A DNA stretch of 49,725 bases from Gammaproteobacteria bacterium (GCA_030832825.1 JAURIJ010000018.1:1-49725), one strand, 5' to 3'; numbered from the stretch's first letter, positions 17,773-27,205 are shown. Numbers and translations are program-made. Notes: generated from the sequence alone by a model not told the origin.

Positions 17773-18586
17773 TGCCCGGCATCTCCGGCTCGAAGCCCCC
17801 GGGCACGGCGATGTTCAACAAGCCCGCGCGCACCTCGCCACGGTTCTCGAAATCGTGCGGGGTGCCGCCGGGCACCAGCACGAAGCTGCCCTTTGGCGCC
17901 GTGTGCCAGGCGTCGCCCACGCGAATGGTGAAGGTGCCTTCCAGCACATAGAACAGATCGTCTTCGGCATGCCGGTGCGTGCCCGGCCCGGTGCACTGCG
18001 GCTCCAGCCACCATTCGGAAATGGCGTAACGGTGGCGGGTCTCGTCGCCATCGGCCTTGAACAGCGCGCGAATGCGGCCCATGGGCCAGTCGCGCCCCTC
18101 CCCCGGCTGCAGGATCACCGGCGTGCGCGTCGCTCGCGCCGGGGCCGTGCCGGTGTGATCGACCACCAGGTCCAGCGCGATGCCGTGCTCGAGCCAGGCC
18201 TTGCAGCCCGCCAGCACATAACTGAAGCCGCCCATGTTGTCGAGCGCCTGACTGACGCAGCTGTCGGCATCCCCCTGAAACCCGGACGCGGTGATGGTGA
18301 CCAGGGTGGCGTCGTCCCCACGGGGCTCGAAGCGCCACTCCACCGGGTCCGGCCAGGCGATGAGAATGCGGGCATTGGGCTCCAGCGCTTCCACGTGCAC
18401 ATCGGCCGCCACGCCGTACATGTCCCAGTGCCACGTGAGCTGCGCCCCGGGCGTGAGGCGGGCACTGCCGCGACTGAACCAGAAGCGGGAGGTGATGGCC
18501 GGGTCGATGAAGGCCTCGTACACCGTGGCAACGGGACGGCGAATCAGCATCTGCGCGCGGGCGACGGGGGCGTTGGTCGGGCTCAT
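17720..18586 (-). CDS. SRPBCC (AHSA1-like) and cupin domain fusion protein
   Basis: A 288-residue protein made of two small ligand-binding folds. Residues about 1-150 form an SRPBCC/AHSA1 domain (MLIRRPVATVYEAFIDPAITSRFWF, then LDNMGGFSYVLAGCKAWLE). Residues about 180-285 form a cupin with the metal-site pattern GTHRHAEDDLFYVLEG and a second motif, PGGTPHDFEN. The function is not known; stress or small-molecule handling is a guess. The ATG at 18586 has a GGAG site eight bases upstream; a frame extension to 18622 was not used. It follows the GNAT gene by 35 bases on the same strand. The 3' end overlaps the membrane-protein gene. Confidence 0.78.
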   Translation of the reverse strand: MSPTNAPVARAQMLIRRPVATVYEAFIDPAITSRFWFSRGSARLTPGAQLTWHWDMYGVAADVHVEALEPNARILIAWPDPVEWRFEPRGDDATLVTITASGFQGDADSCVSQALDNMGGFSYVLAGCKAWLEHGIALDLVVDHTGTAPARATRTPVILQPGEGRDWPMGRIRALFKADGDETRHRYAISEWWLEPQCTGPGTHRHAEDDLFYVLEGTFTIRVGDAWHTAPKGSFVLVPGGTPHDFENRGEVRAGLLNIAVPGGFEPEMPGISAWFLEHPPGAPAADS

Positions 18587-18621
18587 GATCGGGTCTCCAG
18601 AGGGGGGTGGCGGCGCCTGCA

Positions 18622-19146
18622 CTACCAGAGCTGGCGGGCGTTGAGCGCGTCGGCGGCATTGACCACGCCCTGCCAGCGACTCAGCGCCTCGGGCACGAGC
18701 GGACGCGCCATCCAGGCATCGGGCAGCGCCAGCTCGTAGGGCGGGCGCAGGCCATGAGTGCCGGTGAAGCCGTGGCGGCTGTAATAGGCCGGATCACCCA
18801 GCACCATCACGCACTCCACGCCTTCGGCCTGCAACTGCCGGCAGCCTTCCTCGATGAGGCGGGCGCCCAGACCATCGCCCTGCCGCCCCTTCGTCACCGC
18901 CAGTGGGGCCATGATGCGTAGCTGGGGCGCTGTCTGCAGGTCGAGGGTCAGTGCGGTGAACATCACGTGGCCGAGCAGACTGCCGTCCTCCTCCGCCACC
19001 AGCGAAAGCAGGGGCTGTGCCGTCGGGTCGTCCTGCAGCGCCAGCGCCAGGCGCCCCACCAGAATGCCTTCTTCGTCGCCAAAGGCCTGCTCATGCAGGG
19101 CGCGCAGGGCGGGTCTGTCGGCGTCGAGGGAGGAGCGGATGTTCAT
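18622..19146 (-). CDS. GNAT-family N-acetyltransferase
   Basis: A 174-residue GCN5-related acetyltransferase. It begins MNIRSSLDADRPALRALHEQAFG and has the acetyl-CoA loop region LAVTKGRQGDGLGARLIEEG. The family tail motif VLGDPAYYSRHGF resembles YhbS-type enzymes. The substrate is unknown. The start at 19146 is preferred over the frame extension to 19221 because it aligns with the family N-terminus. It ends with TAG. It is upstream of, and probably co-transcribed with, the SRPBCC-cupin gene. Confidence 0.85.
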   Translation of the reverse strand: MNIRSSLDADRPALRALHEQAFGDEEGILVGRLALALQDDPTAQPLLSLVAEEDGSLLGHVMFTALTLDLQTAPQLRIMAPLAVTKGRQGDGLGARLIEEGCRQLQAEGVECVMVLGDPAYYSRHGFTGTHGLRPPYELALPDAWMARPLVPEALSRWQGVVNAADALNARQLW

Positions 19147-19260
19147 GGCAGCGAGACCCTGGTGAATGACGGTGAGGTTACAGGCACTCTGCTGCCGGGC
19201 TCGGCAATCGACAAGCGGCAAGTTGTCAGTCTGTTTGTCATGCCGCCCTCCCCCTGCCCG

Positions 19261-21381
19261 TCACACCACGCGCATGCCGGGCTGCGCACCACTGTCCGGC
19301 TGCAGCAGCCAGATGTCCTTGCCGCCGGGACCGGCCGCCAGCACCATGCCCTCGGACATGCCGAACTTCATCTTGCGCGGCGCCAGATTGGCCACGAGCA
19401 CCGTGAGCCGGCCCACCAGACTGGCCGGGTCATACGCCGACTTGATGCCGGAGAACACTGTGCGCAGCACCGGCGCGCCGTCGGCGCCCAGGCCCAGATC
19501 CAGTTGCAGCTTCAGCAGTTTCTCGGCACCTTCCACATGCTCGGCATTGACGATGCGGGCGATGCGCAGATCCACCTTGGCGAAATCGGGATAGGCGATC
19601 TCCTCGGCGAGGGGCTCCTGCGCGAGGGGGGCGGCGGTGGTGGCGGCTGGTGCTGAGTTGTCTGCGTCCTTGTTCGCGGGCAAGCCCGCTCCTACAGGGC
19701 TGGTTCCAGCAGCAGTGGTTCCAGCGGCCGCTGCCCCCGCAGCGCCCGCGCCGGCCGAGGCCATCATGGCCGCCACCTTGTCGGGCTCCACGCGCGTGAG
19801 CAGCGGCGTGAAGGCGCCGATGCGGTGCCCCAGCAGCAGCGTGTCCACGCTGTGCCAGTGCAGGGGCTCGATGGCCAGGAAAGCCTCGGCGCGCGCGGCC
19901 ATGGTGGGCAGCACGGGCTTGAGGTAACTCATCAACAGGCGGAACAGGTTGATGCCAGTGCTGCAGATGGCCTGCACTTCGCTGGATTGCTTGTCGGTCT
20001 TCGCCAATGTCCACGGCGCCTTGTCGGCGATATAGGCATTGGCCTTGTCGGCCAGCGCCATGATCTGCCGCAGCGCCTTGCTGTAGTCGCGGCTCTCGTA
20101 GTGCGCGGCGATCTCGTCTTTCGCAGCCTGGAACTCGGCCACCAGCGCAGGTTCGCTGCACTGCGCGCTCAGCACGCCGTCGAAGCCCTTGCTGATGAAG
20201 CCGGCACAGCGGCTCGCGATATTGACCACCTTGCCCACCAGGTCGGCGTTCACCCGCGCCACGAAATCGTCGAGGTTCAGGTCGAGATCATCCACCGCGC
20301 TGGAGAGCTTGGCGGCGAAGTAATAGCGCAGATACTCCGGGTCGAGATGCGCCAGATAGTCGCTGGCATTGATGAAGGTGCCACGTGACTTCGACATCTT
20401 CTGGCCGTTGATGGTGACGAAGCCGTGCACGAACACGCCCGTGGGGGTCCGGTAGCCCACACTGCTGAGCATGGCCGGCCAGAACAGGGTGTGGAAGTTG
20501 ACGATGTCCTTGCCGATGAAGTGATACAGCTCGGTGTCGTGACCCGGTTTCCAGTAGGCGTCGAAGTCGAGACCGGTGCGCTTGCAAAGCGCCTCGAAGC
20601 TCGCCATGTAGCCCACCGGCGCGTCCAGCCACACGTAGAAATACTTGCCCGGTTCGTCCGGAATCTCGAAACCGAAATACGGCGCATCGCGGCTGATGTC
20701 CCACTCCTGCAGACCGCCGTCGAGCCACTCGCTGAGCTTGTTCGCCACCGATTCCTGCAGCGTGCCGCTGCGTGTCCACGTCTTCAGCATGTCGGTGAAG
20801 GCCGGCAGCGTGAAGAAGAAGTGCTCGGAGTCCTTTTCAATCGGCGTGGCGCCCGACAGCGTGGAGCGCGGGTCGATCAGGTCGGACGGACTGTAGGTGG
20901 CATTGCAGGCTTCGCAGTTGTCGCCGTACTGATCCGGCGTGCGGCATTTCGGGCAGGTGCCCTTGATGAACCGATCGGCCAGAAACAGTTGCTTTTCCGG
21001 GTCAAACAGCTGCGTGATGCGGCGCCGACTGATGTGGCCGTTGGCGCGCAGACGGCGGTACATGTCCTGCGACAGGCGCTCGTTCTCGGGCGAATGCGTG
21101 GAGTGAAACTGGGCGAAGCCGATGTTGAAGCCGGCATAGTCACGCTCGTGCTCGGCCTGCACGCGGGCGATCAGCGCCTCGGGCGTGATGCCTTCGTTCT
21201 CGGCCCGCAGCATGATGGCCGTGCCGTGGGTGTCATCGGCACAGACATAGACGCACTCCTCGCCCTTGAGCTGCTGGAAGCGCACCCAGATGTCGGTCTG
21301 CACGGCTTCCAGGATGTGGCCCAGGTGGATCGGCCCGTTGGCATAGGGCAGCGCACTGGTGACCAGGATGCGTCGCGTCAT
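19261..21381 (-). CDS. metG: Methionyl-tRNA synthetase
   Basis: MetG charges tRNA-Met. The 706-residue protein has the class I signatures PIHLGH (17-22) and KMSKS (328-332), a zinc knuckle with Cys143, Cys146, Cys156 and Cys159, an anticodon-binding helical domain, and a C-terminal EMAP-like tRNA-binding domain (about 595-706, starting near [12 protein letters not shown]). The linker between the last two domains is unusually Ala/Gly/Thr-rich and includes the peptide [14 protein letters not shown], which is the translation of a REP hairpin. Its ATG overlaps the rubredoxin stop by four bases, so the pair is coupled. Confidence 0.97.
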   Translation of the reverse strand: MTRRILVTSALPYANGPIHLGHILEAVQTDIWVRFQQLKGEECVYVCADDTHGTAIMLRAENEGITPEALIARVQAEHERDYAGFNIGFAQFHSTHSPENERLSQDMYRRLRANGHISRRRITQLFDPEKQLFLADRFIKGTCPKCRTPDQYGDNCEACNATYSPSDLIDPRSTLSGATPIEKDSEHFFFTLPAFTDMLKTWTRSGTLQESVANKLSEWLDGGLQEWDISRDAPYFGFEIPDEPGKYFYVWLDAPVGYMASFEALCKRTGLDFDAYWKPGHDTELYHFIGKDIVNFHTLFWPAMLSSVGYRTPTGVFVHGFVTINGQKMSKSRGTFINASDYLAHLDPEYLRYYFAAKLSSAVDDLDLNLDDFVARVNADLVGKVVNIASRCAGFISKGFDGVLSAQCSEPALVAEFQAAKDEIAAHYESRDYSKALRQIMALADKANAYIADKAPWTLAKTDKQSSEVQAICSTGINLFRLLMSYLKPVLPTMAARAEAFLAIEPLHWHSVDTLLLGHRIGAFTPLLTRVEPDKVAAMMASAGAGAAGAAAAGTTAAGTSPVGAGLPANKDADNSAPAATTAAPLAQEPLAEEIAYPDFAKVDLRIARIVNAEHVEGAEKLLKLQLDLGLGADGAPVLRTVFSGIKSAYDPASLVGRLTVLVANLAPRKMKFGMSEGMVLAAGPGGKDIWLLQPDSGAQPGMRVV
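19673..19698. repeat. REP-like palindrome inside metG
   Basis: TTCGCGGGCAAGCCCGCTCC, followed by TACAGG, contains a perfect GCGGGC-AA-GCCCGC hairpin (19676-19689). On the minus strand, followed by the gtccttgttc flank, it reads as the common Pseudomonas REP unit (TAGGAGCGGGCTTGCCCGCG). It lies in frame in the MetG linker at about residues 561-570 and is translated as [13 protein letters not shown] elements are normally intergenic. Confidence 0.8.
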
Positions 21382-21545
21382 GCCACTTCCACCATGTAGA
21401 AATCTTCCTTGCCGACGCCGCAGTCGGGGCAGGTCCAGTCCTCGGGCACATCTTCCCAGCGCGTGCCGGGCGGGATGCCGTCTTCCGGGCGGCCCAGGGC
21501 TTCGTCGTAGATGAACTCACACACCATGCATTGCCATTTCTTCAC
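21378..21545 (-). CDS. Rubredoxin
   Basis: A 55-residue iron protein that carries single electrons. Two Cys pairs bind one iron: Cys6-Cys9 ([12 protein letters not shown]) and Cys39-Cys42 ([10 protein letters not shown]). The [20 protein letters not shown] core is typical of rubredoxins, including those serving alkane hydroxylases. The start is GTG at 21545, with GGAG seven bases upstream. The stop overlaps the metG start by four bases (ATGA), so the two genes form one operon. No rubredoxin reductase or alkane hydroxylase is in the window, so the partner is unknown. Confidence 0.95.
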   Translation of the reverse strand: MKKWQCMVCEFIYDEALGRPEDGIPPGTRWEDVPEDWTCPDCGVGKEDFYMVEVA

Positions 21546-21597
21546 GTTCGTCTCCACAGCTCGTTCGGGTTAAGCGTCATTGCGAAAATGGGGGCCG

Positions 21598-21627
21598 ATC
21601 ATACTGCAAGGCAGCGGCCCGGGTCAG
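21598..21627 (-). promoter_or_regulatory. Promoter of the rubredoxin-metG operon
   Basis: On the minus strand, TATGAT (21603-21598) is preceded at 18 bases by CTGACC (21627-21622). Transcription would begin near 21591, about 45 bases before the rubredoxin GTG. The -35 sits across the stop codon of the ModE-like gene. Confidence 0.45.
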
Positions 21628-22019
21628 CACTGACCGGGCTCGACGGCCTTGCTCAGCAGCGCGGGCATCAGCGGGGCGAGATGGCGACTCGCCACCTCTT
21701 CCACCTCGTTCATCATCGCCGCGTAGATGCGCAGCACTTCCTCGCCTCGGGCCGTGACCTGGGCACCGCCGCCAGCGCGGCCTCCCGTGGCCGTAACCAC
21801 CAGCGGCTCGACGAAGCAGCTGTTCATCGTCTCCACCAGCATCCAGGCGCGGCGGTAGCTCATGCCCATGCGGCGGGCGCCGCCGGAGATCGAGCCGGCA
21901 TCGCGGATGGCCTCCAGCAGTTCCATCTTGCCGGGGCCGACGGCGATGTCGACGCCCCTGGCCACGCGCACACGGCACTGGATCTCGGGGTGCTGCATTT
22001 GGGGCGCAGACTCATTCAT
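21624..22019 (-). CDS. ModE-type molybdate regulator, DNA-binding domain only
   Basis: A 131-residue winged helix-turn-helix protein of the ModE N-terminal class (LLEAIRDAGSISGGARRMGMSYRRAWMLVE, then GGRAGGGAQVTARGEEVLR). It has no C-terminal molybdate-binding (TOBE/Mop) domains, so it cannot sense molybdate as E. coli ModE does. One-domain relatives are known in many Proteobacteria, where they regulate molybdenum or related genes. The start overlaps the end of the MscS gene by eight bases, suggesting a coupled pair. moaA, moaB and the MocA-like gene in this window are possible targets, by inference. Confidence 0.82.
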   Translation of the reverse strand: MNESAPQMQHPEIQCRVRVARGVDIAVGPGKMELLEAIRDAGSISGGARRMGMSYRRAWMLVETMNSCFVEPLVVTATGGRAGGGAQVTARGEEVLRIYAAMMNEVEEVASRHLAPLMPALLSKAVEPGQC

Positions 22020-23328
22020 CGGATGTCTCTCCAGGAGCGGGCGGGGCCAGCGGCCCGGGCATGCTCTTGATGTGCAGATCGCGCTGCGGATAGGGAATGG
22101 TGATGCCGGCCGCCTTGAAGGCTTTCCAGATGGCCAGGTTCAGGTCGGACTTCACCGCGCCGAAGCCGTTCTCCGGGTCTTCGATCCATACCCGCAGCTC
22201 CAGGTTAAGGCCATTGTCGCCGAAGGCCAGGAAGCGCACGGTGGGCTCGGGCTCATGCAACACGCGGGGCGAGGCGTAGGCGCAGGTCAGCATCAGGGTC
22301 ATGGCCTGCTCCGGGTCGTCGTCGTAGCTGATCTGCACGGGAATGGTCACGCGCACATTGCGGTCGACGAAGCTCCAGTTCACCACTTCCGAGGTGATCA
22401 GGTTCTCGTTGGGAATCAGCGTGTCCACGCCCTGGCGGTTGCGCAGCACCACGTAGCGCGAGCGCAGCTCCTGCACCCAGCCGAAGTTCTGGCCCACCGT
22501 CACCACGTCGCCCGGCTTGATGGAGCGGTCGAACACCAGGATGAAACCGCTGATGAAATTCGAGGCGATGCGCTGCAGACCGAAGCCGAGGCCCACGCCC
22601 AGCGCGCCGCCGAAGATGGCGAGCGAGCTCAGGTTGATGCCCACGGCGTTCAGCGCGAACAGAAAGGCCACCGTGATCAGGGCGAAGCGGCTGAACTTGC
22701 TGATGCCCACCTGCATGCTGGGCGAGATGCCCGCCGTGCTGTGCATGCTGCGATTGATGACTTCGGAGAGCCAGATGGCCAGAGTGAAGGCGATGGCCAC
22801 CACCACAAGCAGCTGCAGCACATCCAGCACACTGATGCGCGTGTCGCCCAGCTGCATGGCCATGCTGTCCAGCCCCTGCAGCACGCCGGGCAGCCAGCCC
22901 AGCAAGTAGAGAATGACCACGGCCCAGACCAGCAGGGCCAGGGCGTTCTCGGACGACTTGAGCAGCGGGTTGACGGTGAAGGCCTTGCGCAGCACATAGA
23001 CACACAGCCGCACTACCGCCAGCGCCAGGAAGATGGGCACCGCGACATCCAGCAGGATCACGTGCAGCGTGTAATGGGCGAGCACCGCGCGGCCGAGGAT
23101 CACCAGCAGCAGCATGCTCAGCGGCCACAGCAGACGCTGCAGGCTGCGGATGGCCACGTGGCGCAGCCCCGGCACGCGGGCCTGCGGAGCCAGCAACGCC
23201 TGCAGCCGCTGATTGATGAGCGAGGCCACCACAGCCGCCAGTACCAGCACGCCCAGCTGCCACCAGAACTGCGGGGCGCGGGCCAGTGTCAGCAGCTGCG
23301 CCAGTTGTGCGCTCAGGGCCTGATTCAT
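22012..23328 (-). CDS. MscS-family mechanosensitive ion channel
   Basis: A 438-residue membrane protein with about five or six helices, then the MscS pore and beta domain. The glycine/alanine-rich pore helix reads [23 protein letters not shown], followed by the [11 protein letters not shown]...[18 protein letters not shown] beta region characteristic of the family. It is larger than E. coli MscS (286 aa), with extra N-terminal helices as in YbdG/MscM-like members. The start at 23328 (MNQALSAQL) is chosen because upstream codons to 23562 look non-coding and cover the rnfB promoter. It is divergent from rnfB. Confidence 0.88.
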   Translation of the reverse strand: MNQALSAQLAQLLTLARAPQFWWQLGVLVLAAVVASLINQRLQALLAPQARVPGLRHVAIRSLQRLLWPLSMLLLVILGRAVLAHYTLHVILLDVAVPIFLALAVVRLCVYVLRKAFTVNPLLKSSENALALLVWAVVILYLLGWLPGVLQGLDSMAMQLGDTRISVLDVLQLLVVVAIAFTLAIWLSEVINRSMHSTAGISPSMQVGISKFSRFALITVAFLFALNAVGINLSSLAIFGGALGVGLGFGLQRIASNFISGFILVFDRSIKPGDVVTVGQNFGWVQELRSRYVVLRNRQGVDTLIPNENLITSEVVNWSFVDRNVRVTIPVQISYDDDPEQAMTLMLTCAYASPRVLHEPEPTVRFLAFGDNGLNLELRVWIEDPENGFGAVKSDLNLAIWKAFKAAGITIPYPQRDLHIKSMPGPLAPPAPGETSDE

Positions 23329-23462
23329 GATGCGGGTTGCCCCCTGGAGGGATTGCGGAAACGAGGCGGCAGCATACCCCATCCGGCGCGGGCGGCCCAA
23401 CTGCCTGCCCCGTGACGCAGTCTGCAGGCTCCCGTCAGAAGGCTGGCCCGCGGCAGCCGCCA

Positions 23463-23471
23463 TGCTAGAAT
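23463..23471 (+). promoter_or_regulatory. Extended -10 promoter of rnfB-nth
   Basis: TGCTAGAAT is a TGn-extended -10 box; no strong -35 is visible. Transcription would begin near 23478, about 29 bases before the rnfB ATG. The same nine bases occur upstream of the DUF349 gene (41938-41946). Confidence 0.55.
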
Positions 23472-23506
23472 CCCGGCCACTTTTCACCCAGCGAGCCTCT
23501 CCCTGC

Positions 23507-24202
23507 ATGCCCGTCATGATCTCCACCATCGACGCCCTGCTGCCCCAGACCCAGTGCGGCAAATGCGGCCACGCCGGCTGTCTGCCCTATGCCGAGGAGA
23601 TCGCCACCGGCGGGGCCATCAACAAGTGTCCGCCCGGCGGCAGCGCCACCATCGCCGCCCTGGCCGCCCTGCTGGAGCGCCCCGTCGTGCCACTGGACCC
23701 GGCGCACGGCGTCGAGCAGGAGCGCCGCGTGGCCTTCATCCGCGAAGCCGAATGCATCGGCTGCACCAAGTGCATCCAGGCCTGTCCGGTGGATGCCATC
23801 CTGGGGGCCGCCAAACTCATGCACACGGTGCTCAGCGCGGAGTGCACGGGATGTGATCTGTGTGTCGCCCCCTGCCCGGTGGACTGCATCGACCTGCTGC
23901 CCCTGGAGCAGGTGCCGGCCGCCCCGCCCGCCAGCACCGACCCGGCCCTGCTGAGCCAGCAGTGGCGCGTGCGCTACCACGCCCGCAAACTGCGCCTGCG
24001 CAGCCAGCGCGACGAACGGCAGCTGCGCCGCGAGGCCCTGGCCCGGCAGGCGGAAGCCTCGGCGAGCACGGCCACGGCCGTCAGGCAGTGGGAGCCCTCC
24101 GGCGTGACCCTGCTGGACCCGGCCCGCGCCCGCCTGGACATCGCCGCCGCCGTGGCCAGAGCCGCCGCGCGCAAGGCCGCAATACGGGACGAGAACGCAT
24201 GA
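23507..24202 (+). CDS. rnfB: RnfB-like iron-sulfur protein
   Basis: A 231-residue electron carrier. It has the RnfB Fe-S domain, [14 protein letters not shown] with Cys17, Cys20, Cys25 and Cys41, then two 4Fe-4S ferredoxin motifs (Cys83/86/89/93 and Cys113/116/119/123). A basic, alanine-rich C-terminal tail of about 90 residues follows. The N-terminal membrane helix of classic RnfB is missing, and no rnfA, C, D, G or E gene follows; instead nth overlaps by four bases. Soluble RnfB-like proteins next to nth are common in Beta- and some Gammaproteobacteria. The role, perhaps supplying electrons to Fe-S enzymes, is inferred. Confidence 0.85.
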   Translation: MPVMISTIDALLPQTQCGKCGHAGCLPYAEEIATGGAINKCPPGGSATIAALAALLERPVVPLDPAHGVEQERRVAFIREAECIGCTKCIQACPVDAILGAAKLMHTVLSAECTGCDLCVAPCPVDCIDLLPLEQVPAAPPASTDPALLSQQWRVRYHARKLRLRSQRDERQLRREALARQAEASASTATAVRQWEPSGVTLLDPARARLDIAAAVARAAARKAAIRDENA

Positions 24203-24834
24203 ACAAGCTCAAGCGCGAGGAGATCTTCCGTCGCCTCAAGGCGGAGAACCCCAGCCCGCAGACCGAGCTGGAATACGGCGACCAATTCCAGCTGCTGATC
24301 GCGGTGATGCTGTCGGCCCAGGCCACGGATGTCAGTGTGAACAAGGCCACCCGCGCGCTTTTCCGGGACGCGGGCACGCCGGAAACCATGCTCGCGCTTG
24401 GCGTGGACGGCGTGAAGGGCTACATCAAGACCATCGGCCTGTTCAACACCAAGGCCGAGAACGTCATCAAGACCTGCGCCGCGCTGATCGCGCAGCACGG
24501 CGGCCAGGTGCCCGCCAGCCGCGATGCGCTGGAGGCCCTGCCCGGCGTGGGGCGCAAGACGGCCAACGTGGTGCTCAACACCGCCTTTCGACAGATCGCC
24601 ATGGCGGTGGACACGCACATCTTCCGCGTCGCCAATCGCACGGGGCTTGCGCCGGGCAAGAATGTGCTGGAGGTCGAGAAAGGGCTGCTGAAGCAGGTGC
24701 CGAAGGACTATCTGCTGGACGCCCACCACTGGCTCATCCTGCACGGGCGCTATGTCTGCACGGCGCGCAAGCCCAAGTGCGGCTCGTGCCTGATCGAGGA
24801 TCTGTGCGAGTTCAAGGACAAGACGCAGGACTGA
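24199..24834 (+). CDS. nth: Endonuclease III
   Basis: Nth is a DNA glycosylase/AP lyase that removes oxidised pyrimidines. The 211-residue length equals the E. coli enzyme. The helix-hairpin-helix reads [13 protein letters not shown], with the catalytic Lys at the expected place. The catalytic Asp lies in VDTHIFRV, and a 4Fe-4S cluster is held by the C-terminal pattern [17 protein letters not shown] (C-x6-C-x2-C-x5-C). The ATG overlaps the rnfB stop (ATGA), so the two are translated together. Confidence 0.97.
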   Translation: MNKLKREEIFRRLKAENPSPQTELEYGDQFQLLIAVMLSAQATDVSVNKATRALFRDAGTPETMLALGVDGVKGYIKTIGLFNTKAENVIKTCAALIAQHGGQVPASRDALEALPGVGRKTANVVLNTAFRQIAMAVDTHIFRVANRTGLAPGKNVLEVEKGLLKQVPKDYLLDAHHWLILHGRYVCTARKPKCGSCLIEDLCEFKDKTQD

Positions 24835-24859
24835 GAGAAAAGGCTGTTTGAGTAAGGGA

Positions 24860-25372
24860 TCAGCGCCGCTGCAGCAGGGTCTCGCGGCGATTGCGATCAC
24901 GATCGGCGTCCGTGCGCTCGTTGCGCACGATCAGATAATCCTCCACTTCCCCGAAGAAGCGCGTTTCCAGCATGGCCTCGTTGACGCCGCGATCCACCAG
25001 GTATTGATGCACCTGGAAGGCCCTCACGCGGGACGCCTCGAGATTGTCGCGCGCGCTGCCCGCCGTGTCGGTGAAGCCGGTGATCTGCACCGAGAACACG
25101 CCGGCATCGGCCAGGATGTAGCGCGCGATATTGTCGAGCAGCTCGCGCGAGGCGGCGTCCAGCGTCATCTGCCCGACCTGCCAGAACACCGTGGAGCGTT
25201 CGGTCTGGCCGAAGTGAGGAATCTCGTGCGACATGCTGCACTCGAAGACATTCCCATCCACTTCCTATTGCGCCGTGTCGAACTCGGCGCAATAGGAGAA
25301 ACTGCCCGGCTGCACAGAGGAGGCAGAGAGCAAACTCAGGAAAGATAAGGTAAACTTCAGGCCGTTTTTCAT
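24860..25372 (-). pseudogene. motY: motY-like flagellar protein, degraded
   Basis: The frame begins at ATG 25372 with a signal peptide (MKNGLKFTLSFLSLLSA), reaches TAG at 25265-25267 (codon 36) and continues open to 24860. The continuation starts VDGNVFECSMSHEIPHFG, which matches the N-terminal part of MotY. It then jumps almost directly to an OmpA-like peptidoglycan-binding domain (ITGFTDTAGSARDNLEASR), so about 90-100 residues of the usual N-terminal domain are missing. The motY-pyrC-rnt order resembles Pseudomonas. MotY forms the T-ring that anchors the stator. An amber plus an internal deletion argues for a genuine pseudogene rather than a sequencing error. Confidence 0.78.
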
Positions 25373-25502
25373 TCGCCGCAACTGATCAATAGCTATGACT
25401 GTCCTGCCGCGCCCACTCCATGGACGGACATCAGACAGTGCCTCAGTAGAGAAGCATCGGCAAGCGCCTCTGAAACTTTACTCTTGATTGCAAGAATTTC
25501 GC

Positions 25503-26546
25503 ATGAATCAGATCACCCTGCTCCAACCCGATGACTGGCATGTCCATCTGCGTGATGGCGAGGCCCTGCAGCACACCGTGGCGGCCACGGCGCGACAGTT
25601 CGCCCGCGCCATCGTGATGCCCAATCTCAAGCCGCCGGTGGTCGACACCGCCGCCGCGCTGGCCTACCGCGAGCGCATCCTGGCCGCGCTGCCGGCGGGC
25701 ACGGCCTTCGAACCGCTGATGACGCTGTATCTGACCGACGCCACGCAGCCCGCCGAGATCGCCCGAGCGGCCGCCAGCGGTGTGGTCAAGGCGCTGAAGT
25801 ACTACCCGGCCGGCGCCACCACCAATTCCGAGAACGGCGTGACGCGCATCGACAAGGTGTACCCGGTGCTCGAAGCCATGGCCGAGGCCGGCGTGCCGCT
25901 GCTGCTGCACGGCGAGGTGACGGATGCCAGCATCGACATCTTCGACCGCGAGCAGGTCTTCCTTGACCGCATCCTGCTGCCGCTCAGCCAGCGCTTCCCC
26001 AGCCTGCGGATCGTGCTGGAACACATCACCACCGCGCAGTCCGCGCAGTTCGTGCACGAGGCCGGGCCGCAGATCGCCGCCACCATCACCGCGCATCATC
26101 TGCTGTTCAATCGCACAGACATGCTGGCCGGGGGCGTGCGCCCGCATCTGTACTGCCTGCCCATCCTCAAGCGCAGCACGCATCAACAGGCGCTCATCGA
26201 GGCGGCCACCAGTGGCAACCCGCGCTTCTTCCTGGGCACGGATTCGGCGCCGCACAGTCGCCATCTGAAGGAGCACCCGTGTGGCTGTGCCGGCTGTTTC
26301 ACCGCCCACGCCGCGCTGGAGCTGTACGCCGAGGCCTTCGAGCAGGCCGGCGCACTGCACGCGCTGGAAGGCTTCGCCAGCCTGCACGGCCCGGATTTCT
26401 ACCGCCTGCCCCGCAACACTCGCCGCGTGACGCTGGAAAAAGCGCCGTGGACGGTGCCGGCAGACTATGGCTTTGGCGCGGATCGCGTCGTCCCCCTGCG
26501 CGCCGGGGAGCAACTGCAATGGCGCTTCAAGGGGATCACCGCATGA
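25503..26546 (+). CDS. pyrC: Dihydroorotase
   Basis: PyrC cyclises carbamoyl-aspartate to dihydroorotate in pyrimidine synthesis. The 347-residue protein is a class II (PyrC-type) dihydroorotase with the metal motif DDWHVHLRD near the N-terminus and VMPNLKPP substrate contacts. The carboxylated lysine region is KALKYYPAG, metal-binding histidines lie in LLLHGEV and LEHIT, and the catalytic Asp is in GTDSAPH. Length matches E. coli (348 aa). The ATG at 25503 is preferred to an upstream TTG. rnt overlaps its stop by four bases. Confidence 0.97.
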   Translation: MNQITLLQPDDWHVHLRDGEALQHTVAATARQFARAIVMPNLKPPVVDTAAALAYRERILAALPAGTAFEPLMTLYLTDATQPAEIARAAASGVVKALKYYPAGATTNSENGVTRIDKVYPVLEAMAEAGVPLLLHGEVTDASIDIFDREQVFLDRILLPLSQRFPSLRIVLEHITTAQSAQFVHEAGPQIAATITAHHLLFNRTDMLAGGVRPHLYCLPILKRSTHQQALIEAATSGNPRFFLGTDSAPHSRHLKEHPCGCAGCFTAHAALELYAEAFEQAGALHALEGFASLHGPDFYRLPRNTRRVTLEKAPWTVPADYGFGADRVVPLRAGEQLQWRFKGITA

Positions 26547-27187
26547 GTTTCGACGACGAAGAACAATACCTGGAAAGCCCAATGTCCCTGCGCTTCCGGG
26601 GCTATCTGCCGGTGGTGGTGGACATCGAGTGCGGCGGCTTCAATGCCAAGACCGACGCCATCCTGGAAATCTCGGCGGTCATCCTGGGCATGAACGAGAA
26701 AGGTCTGCTGGGGGTCGAGCAGACCTTCTTCCACCGCGTGGTGCCCTTCGAGGGCGCCAACATCGAGGACGCGGCGCTCAAGTTCACCGGCATTGACCCG
26801 TATCACCCGTTGCGCATCGCCCGCAACGAGAAAGACGTGTTCACGGACATGTTCCGCATCATCCGCACGGCGCTGAAGAGCAATGGCTGCAAGCGGGCGA
26901 TCCTGGTGGCGCACAACGCCCACTTCGACCACGGCTTCATCAACGCGGCGGTGGCGCGTCATGACATCAAGCGCAACCCGTTCCACCCGTTCTCGAGTTT
27001 CGACACGGCCACGTTGAGCGGCCTGGCTTACGGGCAGACGGTGCTCGCCCGCGCCTGCGAGGCCGCCGGCATCGACTTCAGCAACAGTGAAGCGCATTCC
27101 GCGAAATATGACGCAGAGAAGACCGCGCAGCTGTTCTGCACGATCGTCAACAAGTGGAAGCGTCTGGGAGGATGGCCGGCGCCCTGA
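26543..27187 (+). CDS. rnt: Ribonuclease T
   Basis: RNase T is a 3'-5' exoribonuclease that matures the ends of tRNAs and other stable RNAs. The 214-residue protein has the DEDDh exonuclease residues: [15 protein letters not shown] (Asp, Glu), [12 protein letters not shown] (Asp) and [12 protein letters not shown] (His, Asp). Length fits the family (215 aa in E. coli). The ATG overlaps the pyrC stop (ATGA). The stop codon lies in the loop of a GC hairpin shared with the convergent grxD. Confidence 0.96.
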   Translation: MSFDDEEQYLESPMSLRFRGYLPVVVDIECGGFNAKTDAILEISAVILGMNEKGLLGVEQTFFHRVVPFEGANIEDAALKFTGIDPYHPLRIARNEKDVFTDMFRIIRTALKSNGCKRAILVAHNAHFDHGFINAAVARHDIKRNPFHPFSSFDTATLSGLAYGQTVLARACEAAGIDFSNSEAHSAKYDAEKTAQLFCTIVNKWKRLGGWPAP

Positions 27188-27197
27188 GACGCCGGCC
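27174..27197. terminator. Hairpin between convergent rnt and grxD
   Basis: Perfect 8-bp arms GGCCGGCG and CGCCGGCC with an 8-base loop that contains the rnt stop codon. There is no T-run, so factor-independent termination is uncertain, but the position between two gene ends suggests a bidirectional barrier. Confidence 0.45.
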
Positions 27198-27205
27198 GCT
27201 GCGCA

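Noticed and set aside
23327..23506. N-terminal extension of rnfB and of mscS across their shared promoter
   Set aside because: Both open frames cross the same ~180 bases, but family alignments start at 23507 and 23328, and the extended -10 lies in between.
14999..25267. Recoding of TAG as an amino acid, to explain two internal ambers
   Set aside because: Genes here end normally in TAG, including the Deg-type protease, the GNAT enzyme, the PlsC-like gene and the ABC exporter, so amber is a working stop.
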